A program made the translations under genes and the position numbers. The notes beneath the pieces were generated by a model, which saw nothing but the letters and a program-made list of their open reading frames with translations, ran no database searches and was not told where the DNA came from. Shown here piece by piece: positions 55,860 through 64,000 of a DNA stretch of 64,000 nucleotides (position 1 is the first letter of the stretch; each line of letters opens with the position of its first letter). The DNA is from Viola odorata (Eukaryota > Streptophyta > Magnoliopsida > Malpighiales > Violaceae), in contig OY829539.1 of the NCBI GenBank assembly GCA_963691705.1, positions 52,984,327 to 53,048,326 of the forward strand, given 5' to 3'.

Positions 55860-57440
55860 AAGCTTACAGCGATGATGTCGCTCTGGGAGGAGGTAGGTCG
55901 CTGTTGTCACTCTGGGAGGAGGTAGTTTGTCGATGTCACTCTAGGAGGAGATAGATTGTTGTTATCACTCTGGGAGGAGATATATTTTTTGGTTGTCACT
56001 CTGGGAGGAGGAATTATTTTTGATGTCACTCTGGGAGGAGATAGTTGGTTGAGGTTATTCGTTGATGTCGCTCTGGGAGGAGATAGTTGGTTGATGTCAC
56101 TCTAGGAGGAGGTATATTGTTGTTGTCACTCTGGGAGGAGATATATATTTTGTCGTCACTCTGGGAGGAGGTAGTTTGTTGAATGTCACTCTGGGAGGAG
56201 GTAAGTTGAGGTCACTCTGGGAGGAGATATGCTTTTGATGGTGTTGTTTGGTGATGAGGAAATGGATGTTGTCACTAGGGATTAAAAAGTGTCTATAAAA
56301 TTGATGATTTTATTCGTGGACGTCACTCTGGGAGGAGATAGTTGGTTGATGTCACTCTGGGAGGAGGTATATTTTTGGATGTCACTCTGGGAGGAGGTAA
56401 ATTGATGTCACTCTGGGAGGAGGTATGCTTTTGATGTCACTCTGGAAGGAGATAGTTGGTTGCTGTCACTCTGGGAGGAGGTAAGTTGCTGCTGATGTCG
56501 CTCTGGGAGGAGGTAAATTCGATCGAATGTCCTGCAAAGACATAAACTTAGATCTATTCGGATATCGAGAGAAATATAAGTTGCAAAAAATGTAAATGAC
56601 GACTACTTTGATAGGAATGAAAGGTAGTTTTACGAAAATGACGGCTCCACTAGGGGGGTCTGACGTTTGACATGTGACCGACGTTGCTTCAGGAGGATAA
56701 TGCGGGATTTGTAGAAGTACGAATGATTTTTCCTAATGATGTCACTCTAGGAGGAGATAATAATTATGCAGAAATGTAGAATTATGTAAATGATGTCACT
56801 CTGGGAGGAGAAAAATGCATGTTGTCACTCTGGGAGGAGAAGAAATGCATGATGTCACTCTGGGAGGAGAAGAAATGCATGATGTCACTCTAGGAGGAGA
56901 AGAAATGCATGATGTCACTCTGGGAGGAGAAGAAATGCATGATGATGTCACTCTGGGAAGAGTAAATGCAGTACAGAAACGTAAACAACGTCAATTCCCG
57001 TAGGAGAAGATGTGAAAATGCGGAAATTAGACTAAGGTCACTCTGGGAGGAGAAAAATGCTGATGTTGTCACTCTGGGAGGAGAAGAATGCATGATGTCA
57101 CTCTGGGAGGAGGAAATGCAGTACAGAAATGTAAACAACGTCAATTCCCGTAGGAGAAGACGTGAAATACGGAAATTTAAACTAAGGTCACTTTGGGAGG
57201 AGAAAAATGCATGATGTCACTCTGGGAGGAGGAAATGCAGTACAGAAATGTAAACAACGTCAATTCCCGTAGGAGAAGACGTGAGGGGCAGAAATAAACT
57301 AATCGTCACTTTAGGAGGACGAAACGTAGATGCTATCACTCTGGGAGGAAGGAATGCATTATGCAGAAATGAAGAATTATGTAAATGACGTCACTCTGGG
57401 AGGAGGAGATGCATATGATGTCACTCTGGGAGGAGACATG
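55860..57440 (-). repeat. Minisatellite of about 35 copies with core TGTCACTCTGGGAGGAG
   Basis: The core repeats every 25-60 bp with variable spacers. Between 56,970 and 57,300 a longer unit of about 115 bp (AGTACAGAAATGTAAACAACGTC...CCCGTAGGAGAAGACGTGA) repeats three times. Such arrays lie upstream of the 3' LTR in Tat/Ogre elements. Translated frames through it are repeats of VTLGGEEMHD and are not a gene. Confidence 0.9.
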
Positions 57441-57944
57441 CTCTTTTGCTAGCAGCGGCCTTGATACGAACCTAGAATGCGTCTGCATCCTGCTCAGGAG
57501 GTAACGACCCCAAGGACAAGACTTTCCCACAATTTGCAGCCGTAAGTAGTCCTCACCTGATTTTAGTGTTTGCACTCACGCTCTGAAACAAGGCTAAGTG
57601 TTTTACGCTCATAAAGATGCAACTAACATGATACATATTTTTCAATTTGCAATGTCAATCCGAGTGAATAGACTTCAAATGAAGATGCACATACATGGGC
57701 GTTCTAATAATCGATGGGACTTTTACGGAAAAGAATGAAAGGACATGAAATGTCCGGAAGGAAGCTGGTTTTGGAAAAGATGTGCTTTTCTGATGAGTTG
57801 GAAGGCTTTCGATGAATGATGCTTTGTTGATTGGCCCTGATGAGGGCACGGTGCGCGAGTTCCTTTGCTTTTTGCTGGGGATGCTTTCTCGACAGAGTGC
57901 ATGAGCTCTTGGATCCTTGTTGTGGCTGCTTTCCGGTCGGCCAT
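57441..57944. other. Non-coding region of the minus-strand LTR element
   Basis: No gene recognised on either strand. Confidence 0.35.
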
Positions 57945-58200
57945 GGGCCTTTTTTCTCGATTCTTTGCTGGAGAATGTCCTCTTCGAGATTCCTTGAGTT
58001 GGCTCTAGGCCCTTTCTCTTCTCGAGTCTTCACTGGGGAGTGTCGTCGTTGTTCTCTTCGCGACCTGCTACTTGGATTGGTCTTGGGCCCTTTTCTTCTC
58101 GAATTCTCACTTGGGATGCTTGCTTTGAGGTTTCTCGGGTTGGCCTTGGGCCCTTTTTCTCGAGTCTTTACTGGGGAATGTTTTCTTCGAGTTTTTTCGA
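57945..58200 (+). repeat. Tandem repeat, about four units of 60-75 bp
   Basis: Units contain GGGCCYTTTTTCTCGAGTCTTYACTGGGGAATG with variable joins (near 57,945, 58,005, 58,085 and 58,150). Confidence 0.7.
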
Positions 58201-58258
58201 GTTTAGTTGTCCCCGGGCTATGCTTGCTTTGGCTCTTCGATTGTTTGTATTCTTCGAA

Positions 58259-58440
58259 GGTCTCTGAGCATTTCTCTCTTTTCTTTTCTTTTCCCTTTTT
58301 CTCCTCTCTCCTTTTTCTTTTTTTTTCTTCTTTTTTTTTCTTTTTTTTTCTCTCTTTTCTTTTCTTTTTTTTTTCTTCTTTCTTTTTTTCTCCCCCTTTT
58401 TTTTCTCTTTTCTTTTTCTCTATTCCCCCCTTTTTGATTT
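58259..58440. repeat. Polypyrimidine (CT/T-rich) tract
   Basis: Almost pure C/T over 180 bp on the plus strand. The Lys/Glu-rich frames on the minus strand are products of this composition. Confidence 0.9.
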
Positions 58441-59929
58441 GATTTGAAATGCAACAGAGCAGAGCAAGCACAACCTTTGTCTTGATCTCTTCTCATTTTG
58501 GCTTAAGGCCTCGACCTTCATCTTCTTTTTTGGTCTTTCTTCGGTGATGGCTCTCAACAATCTTTCGGTGACCTTTTCCATCTCCTTCGTCGTGGACTTG
58601 AACTTGGCGTGCTTTTATTTCCGGCTGGCAATTTTAGCTGAAACTGCTCCTTGGCTCCCGGGGTATGAGTGATAGTGAAGGTTTTGGGAGTGATGACATA
58701 TATGGTGGAAAGAGGGAAGAAACGAAAAAACGGAGAAGATCGTAAAAGTCCCATGTCATTTTATAGCTATCCCATGTCTAATTGCGCATGTACCCTGGAT
58801 ATTATGCGAACTCAACTAGTATCTAGTCAGGCCCTTACACTCATGAAGGTTACGGCGCGATGGCTCAAAGATGCTTACCGGGATTTGTTTGTGACTGCTT
58901 ACGTCGGAGCAAACCGCAGATATAAGAGCAAACAAGTAATATCATGCATGGCATGTAATTTAGATGGATGCTTTATTTAATAGAGGGATTGAACATTCCC
59001 GACCTATGCAATGCATGAAAATGCTTATGAGAGTAGTATGATTTTGTTTTAGCCGGGCTAAAAAGGGATTTTGATTGATTTTTGATTTTTGATTGATTGA
59101 TGGTTTGATTGATTGATAGTTTAAAGCTAGGATGTGGGGGATGACCTATTTGCAAGAAACCAACGAGAACCTAAAGGGTTGCCCCTAGTGGGTCAGACGA
59201 CCGTACGTAAATTAAACCTAACAAAGCGCAGGAATGAAAATAAATTTAATGAAAGGGGGAGAAAGATGAACTCCCCTGAAGTGTGCAGCGGGGCTGCAAT
59301 GGCGTCTTCCACAAGCTCCATACGGATGACAGTGAGATGCTTCAAGTCCCTATGAGATGTAGAGGGGACAACAGAGTAGAAAGGGAAATTAATCTGAAAA
59401 CGAAAATGAGATAAGTTCAGGGATTCTCCCTTCCTTTAGCCCGATTTTTCGAGGGTGCCTATGACGTGGTCCCAGTTCTGGGATGTTTTGCTTTGATTGG
59501 TTTCTTTTTCAACTGCTTCGCGGAAATTGCTGATCCAGGTCGGAGAGAGGACGAGATCCGCATTCTGTTCATTTGCTTACCGGTCCTTGCCGGACCTTCA
59601 TTGATTGGCTTCGTGATTGCTCGGGGATAAAAGGGAAAAATTTCTGTGTCCGAAATGTGCAGCGGGGCAGCAAGGGCGTATGCTTACCGTTCTCATGCAG
59701 GCAACCAATGGGGGCGACCCAGTTCCTGAAAAAGACAAGGCGATGACAAATGAGGAGTAAACGCAAGACGATTTTTTTTTATAGAAAAAGTAATGCGATG
59801 GATAAGTTTTTAAGCTCTCCCTTTTAGACTGGCCATCCGTGGGTCGGATGTTGGTTGATGATGGCTTTGCTTTTAGATGCTTTGTCGCAGCTCCTGCCTC
59901 GACGTGGGTGATACTTGCAGCCTGGCAGT
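58441..59929. other. Region without recognised genes
   Basis: Holds a GATT-rich simple repeat (59,070-59,125). A duplicated segment GTGCAGCGGGGCWGCAAKGGCGT occurs at about 59,281 and 59,658. It is probably interior sequence of the minus-strand LTR element, cut by the next insertion. Confidence 0.4.
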
Positions 59930-60734
59930 TGATATGAGCCCAGCAGCCTAAGCAAAACAGCCCACGGGTGGCCCATCCACTAGGAGCCAAACCATGATCG
60001 CTTTGCTCATGAAGAGCCTAAGGACCAAGGAAAGCCACTCGAAGACCGTGGAGCGTTGGGTCCTATGCGCCCAGGCCAATGACTCGACTCGCAGCCTCAC
60101 GCCCGAGTCCGAGCTCCATCGCAAGCCCAAGGCCGCACCTAGAGTCTTGGCCTCGGCTCGCAGCCTCACGCCGGAGCTCGAGCCCCGCACGAAGGCCGCG
60201 CCTAAGCCCAGCCTGAAGGCCGCGCCCAAGCTCAGCAGGAAGGTTGCACCTTCGTCCAGCCTCAAGGCCTCACCTCGGCCTTTGACCAGCGTCACGACCC
60301 ATCAAAGCTGAGTCCATATCCAAGGATGTGCCCTTCAAGTTAAGACCCCTTTGTCCAAGGGTAGTATGGGTTTTTGCCCTTGTAAATATCTACTCTATAA
60401 ATAGAAGGGCTTAGCCTTCTATTTTCCTTGCTTATGATTTTAAGGGTTCTCTCTGGAGCCTTAAGCCGCCTAGCTCAACTTTAGGGATCCTAGATCCAAG
60501 TTTCCATTTTCGTTTTCCTTCTTGAGTGTTGTAATGGCTTGAACGTTGCCTCCAAGTCTTGTCTATATATAAAACATCTCAAATCGTTTTCCTTTACATA
60601 ATTTCCGCTGCAACTCCTTAACATTCAAACATCTTAGCATTTCTTCCATCCGAACATCAGAACGCTGAGCCAACCAAGCCCGAGACTAGATCCGGCCTCC
60701 ATCAAGGTGTGTCTGAGCCTCCCGCGGAGCTTCA
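59930..60734 (+). repeat. Probable 5' LTR
   Basis: Begins TGATATGAGCCC and ends GGAGCTTCA, about 805 bp. The TATA box CTCTATAAATAG is at about 60,392-60,403. The U3 part (60,060-60,300) is GC-rich, with repeated AAGGCCGCGCC/CTCGCAGCCTCACGCC words. Borders are inferred from the primer site, since the 3' LTR is outside the window. Confidence 0.55.
60392..60403 (+). promoter_or_regulatory. TATA box in 5' LTR
   Basis: CTCTATAAATAGAAGGG is a canonical plant TATA box within the proposed LTR. Confidence 0.65.
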
Positions 60735-60736
60735 AG

Positions 60737-60749
60737 TGGTAGCGGAGCC
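60737..60749 (+). promoter_or_regulatory. Primer binding site, tRNA-Met-like, mutated
   Basis: TGGTAGCGGAGCC differs at three bases from TGGTATCAGAGCC, the complement of the initiator tRNA-Met 3' end. It lies two bases after the proposed LTR end. Confidence 0.5.
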
Positions 60750-61875
60750 CAACCGTCTCAAGGTTGCATTTTTAATCATCTAGAGGTAACTTTCACGGTT
60801 CAAACTTCACCCCGAGTCATTCCTAGCATTTTCGTTCTTTTGGGTCTTTTGGAGTTTTTCCTTAAAATTTCGCATTTTGATCTTCAAGAACGTGTTGCTC
60901 AAGTGTTTTTGTGTTTGTCTTGAATTAAAAGGTGTTTTCTTCATCTCTTTCCTTCAAGGCCGAAAACATTTGAGGGGTTGTGTTCTTGTGGACTTTCTTA
61001 CAAGTGTAAGGATGCCAAGTGTCTTGGTGGCCATGAGAGCCATGTGCTATTCGTTTGTTTGCTAGTGTGTAAAACTAGGTCTATATTTTGCCACCTCATC
61101 TCTCTTATTCACCAAGTATTTGATGATAGAATATGCATAGAATATTCTCAAAGATATTTTAAGAGCATTCTTACTTGCCAAGTCGCATGACACATCACCT
61201 TTTGAAGCGCCACCTCACCTTGCTTGCCACATCATCCTTGTTTGACAGCTAGTGCTTTGTCTAAACTACTTGTCTTGCATTCTTTTAAGTGCTGGATGTT
61301 TGTCATACACACCTAAGCTCTCTTGCACTCATCTTTCAAAAACAAAAAAAAACAAAAAAAAACAAAACCAAATCCCTACGTCAAAAAAAAAATGTTTAAG
61401 AGAGTCAAAGCAAGAGGCTAGCGTATGGCCTTGCATGATAGTAGTTGTATTAGAGGAGAGGTCTTGAAGCACATTAGTCCTTCAATCCGTAGTTGCCGTA
61501 GCTTTTCATTTCCTTTTATTCTCGAGTCTTTGAGATAGCTTCCTTTGAGTCTTAGTGTTTTCTTCCTTGCTTCTTCATTACTTCTACTCTCGGCCTAAAA
61601 GTTGCGCACCATTACACTTTTGCACAACTTCTTAGTCCTTCCTACCCTTTATTTCATGCCCTTGTTTTCTTTGCAATCCCCACACCCCTCTTTGATTCTT
61701 AGGGTCATAGTTGGTCTAGGTGTGGTTTGGGCTTGACGAGAGAAAATAGAGTGGCGTGAGAAGGAGAGAACATTAGAGAGAAGAGTGAAACACGAGGGAA
61801 ACACGCGAAGGAGTGAACTAACGTTTATTTTTATACAAAACTATGTTTGTTCATTTTTGCAGGTACGTTCTATTC
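60750..61875 (+). other. Leader between primer site and gag
   Basis: No gene. Contains two AACAAAAAAA units at about 61,338-61,362 and general T-rich sequence. Unusually long (1.1 kb) for a gypsy leader. Confidence 0.4.
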
Positions 61876-64000
61876 ATGACTGATAATCGAGTGCCTTCGG
61901 TGGGCTCCAACGAGTCGGTTCACGGGGAAGACTCGAGGGGAGACCGAGAGGAGGTAGTGCCCATGTCGGGTCTCGCGAGTCTTCTAGCGCGAATGGACGA
62001 GAGGGATGCGCGGAGGGATGCGCAAATGGCTACGCTTATGGCGGACATGCAGGCGCGCGAGGATGCAAAGTTTGAACGATTCACGGCAGCCTTTGCCACG
62101 AGACCGCAACCACCTGTCCCGCCGCTGGCCGTAGCCGAGCCTCCGCCCCGAGCTGATCCGCCGCCCCTGGCCGAGCCACCACCACCCACTAAACAACCAC
62201 CATACCAGCCACCACATCACCCCGACCACCTCAAACAACCCGCATCTCACTTCCACCAAACAACACAGCCCAAAAACCCTAGGGACATCGACTACTATAC
62301 CTTCAACCCTCACCGCACCATGTATGAGGAAGAAAGGGTTGAAAGCGTTGCAAGCGGAGACCATGAGTCCGACCATGGGCCTCTCTTGGGACGCCTACCA
62401 TAAACTGGTCCCTTTGCCGAGCCACCACCAATCCACCACCAATCCGAACCCCTACCTAGGATGTCACATTTCCTAGACACGACCGTGCAGGCCACCCGAA
62501 ACACCAACCCCAACCTGCCACTACATCGAGTCAATGACTATGTTCCTCCTAGACAACCACCTAGACCCGAGGCAGTGGTGCCTCTAAGGCAGATTGCGCC
62601 TCCCATCGAACCACCGGGGCATCCGGAGTATGAAGAGTCGCATGGGGGAAGGGGGAATCGGTACCAAGCTGAGAGGGGAGACCACAACCCGAAGATCACA
62701 TTGCCTAGCTTCGATGGTCAGGAAGGAACCCAGGCCTATTTTGATTGGGAAAACAAGATGGAACGTGTGTTCGCTTGCTATGATTACTCGGAGGAAAAGA
62801 AGCTTAAGCTGGCTGTGGTCGAGCTGTCCGGAATGGCTCTTAAGTGGTGGGATCGCATTGTAATCACGAGGAGACTTGAGGGGATAAGGGTCGTCACCAC
62901 TTGGGGGGAGCTTCTAACGGAAATGCACCGACGATTTATCCCGACCTACTATATACGAGACCTCTACATCCGCCTCCAAAGCTACCGCCAAGGGTCCAAA
63001 AGTGTGGACGACTACTACAATGAGCTCATGACCTTGGTAATGAGGGCCGAGCTTCGGGAGACAGCCGAAGCCACCATGGCTCACTTTATGTCCGGCCTTC
63101 ACAAAGAGATAGCTGAAACTTTGGACTTCTACACCTATGCCGATATCAACGAGTTGCTACATCTTGCGACTAAGATTGAGAGACAAGTGAACCGTAAGTC
63201 CAAACCGTCCTCCTACAACTCGTCCCCTACTCCCTCCAATACCTACAAGAAACCGTGGCAAGGGTCGAGCAAAACACCTCACACCACACCCCACACTTAC
63301 CGAGCCCTACAAGCCAAACCAAACATACTACCAAACCTACCGCCCCAAAAACCACCCACAAACGCCAATCAACCCACACGAACCCGCAACCAAGATATCA
63401 TATGTTTTAAGTGCGGAGGGAGGGGCCATATGAAGGCCGAATGCATCAATAGGGTAATGATGATCCAAAAGGATGGGGGCGAATGGATTAGTGAGGGCGA
63501 GGAGGAGGAAGAGAGCCCAAGGAACAATGAGGAGGGTGAGAGTTACCCTAGTGATATGGATGAGGAATATGACTATGTTGAAGTGCTGCAATGCCTTTTA
63601 GTAAGAAGAGCCTTGAGTATTAAGGGAAGGGAGGAAGACGCCTCTATTGCTCAACGGGAAAATCTCTTTCATACAAGGGGGATTGCCCACGGCATGGTGC
63701 TATCCATCGTTATTGACAATGGAAGTTGCGCCGATGTGGCCAGCGCTCTTCTAGTGCACTCTTTGGGTTTACCAACCACCAAACATCCCTACCCTTATGT
63801 TTTAAACTGGTTTAACGATGGGAGCACTGTCAAGGTACAATGACAGGTGCTAGTGACCTTCAATATCGGTGGATATGCGGACCAACGCCTTTGCGACGTG
63901 GCGCCAATGCAAGCAAGCCACCTACTCCTCGGTCGGCCATGGCAATACGACCGCAAGGCCATTCACGACGGGTTCAAGAACAATTACAAACTTGAGCACG
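61876..64000 (+). pseudogene. gag and N-terminal protease of Ty3/gypsy element with in-frame stops
   Basis: From ATG 61,876 (MTDNRVPSVGSNE) the frame holds a charged helix (ARMDERDARRDAQMATLMADMQARED) and a Pro-rich linker. TAA at 62,401 interrupts it. The same frame continues with the retrotransposon gag domain (YFDWENKMERVFACYDYSEEKK; LKWWDRIV; RRFIPTYYIRDLY; SVDDYYNELMTLV), and a CCHC knuckle CFKCGGRGHMKAEC. An acidic linker follows, then the protease (IDNGSCADVAS). TGA at 63,841 interrupts the protease, which then stays open to the window end (HLLLGRPWQYDRKAIHDGF). Two in-frame stops indicate a defective copy. Confidence 0.82.

Larger units (their letters stand above)
59930..64000 (+). 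mobile_element. Ty3/gypsy retrotransposon, 5' part (LTR, leader, gag, start of protease), cut by window end
   Basis: An LTR with TATA box and a primer site like that for initiator tRNA-Met precedes a gag with a CCHC knuckle and then a retropepsin. The order and protease sequence (IDNGSCADVASALLV...HLLLGRPWQYDRK) fit plant Ty3/gypsy elements, probably the chromovirus side. Stops in gag and protease mark it as decayed. Confidence 0.75.

Noticed and set aside
56815..57214. Frames made of repeated VTLGGEEMHD
   Set aside because: Direct translation of the minisatellite; unit lengths vary and no start context or domain exists.
55860..57440. CRISPR-like array
   Set aside because: Regular short repeats with variable spacers look similar, but the spacers are themselves related and irregular, the context is a plant LTR element and no cas genes exist.
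57704..58471. Long Lys/Glu-rich frame on the minus strand and Phe/Ser-rich frames on the plus strand
   Set aside because: They are produced by the CT-rich tract and the GGGCCC...CTCGAG repeat, and have no recognisable domain.
59948..60311. Frames rich in Ala/Leu/Ser/Lys near the start of the last LTR
   Set aside because: They come from the GC-rich repeated words in U3 of the LTR and precede the TATA box.

Overview
This is a 64 kb piece of a flowering-plant (most likely eudicot) nuclear genome. The evidence is spliced genes with GT-AG introns, a plant-type C2/CAR protein, a plastid-targeted MnmG homologue, and dense LTR retrotransposons, MULE, mariner and MITE sequences. I cannot name the species. 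About three quarters of the window is transposable element; the recognisable host genes lie in one island at about 30.4-47.8 kb.

Layout. (1) 1-23.2 kb: a degenerate Ty3/gypsy Tat/Ogre-like element. It has gag-protease-RT-RNase H-integrase on the plus strand with many stops, a tandem-repeat 3' region, and a set of minus-strand accessory genes. Two of these are divergent three- and two-exon 'gypsy-type transposon' (Transposase_28-like) genes and one is a small coiled-coil gene. It ends in an LTR-like segment. (2) 9,436-19,084: a young Athila-like element sits inside the second exon of one of those antisense genes. It has near-identical 1.57/1.58 kb LTRs, a 5 bp duplication AACCT and a tRNA-Asp primer site. 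It carries gag and protease but has lost RT, RNase H and the integrase core. (3) 23,736-30,318: a complete-ended Mutator-like element (MULE) with TIRs of about 0.6 kb and a 9 bp duplication ATTACAATT. It carries a broken transposase gene (minus) and a broken GRF zinc-finger/membrane gene (plus). (4) 30.4-36.7 kb: an MnmG/GidA-like gene that has lost the exons for its FAD-binding half and has a mutated last splice acceptor. (5) 38.4 kb: a small two-helix membrane protein. 42.2 kb: a C2-domain (CAR-type) protein. 44.1-47.7 kb: a tandem pair of two-exon SAM-dependent methyltransferases. Two MITE-like inverted repeats lie just upstream of the pair. (6) 48,230-53,626: a 5.4 kb plant mariner-like element with TA duplication, a long transposase ORF with an intact DD39D triad, and two unexplained extra ORFs. 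(7) 53,867-59.9 kb: the 3' LTR and repeat-rich 3' region of a minus-strand LTR element, with about 35 copies of a short minisatellite. (8) 59,930-64,000: the 5' LTR, leader, gag and start of protease of another Ty3/gypsy element, cut by the window edge.

The most interesting signal is a small coiled-coil protein of about 128 residues. It occurs once on the antisense strand of the Tat-like retrotransposon (21.4 kb) and again inside the mariner DNA transposon (50.1 kb). The two align without gaps over residues 1-54 and again over about 39 C-terminal residues, and each has its own TATA box. Together with the largely open antisense genes in an otherwise decayed retrotransposon, this suggests an accessory gene family that has spread between unrelated transposon classes. 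This is by-eye homology and needs a database search.
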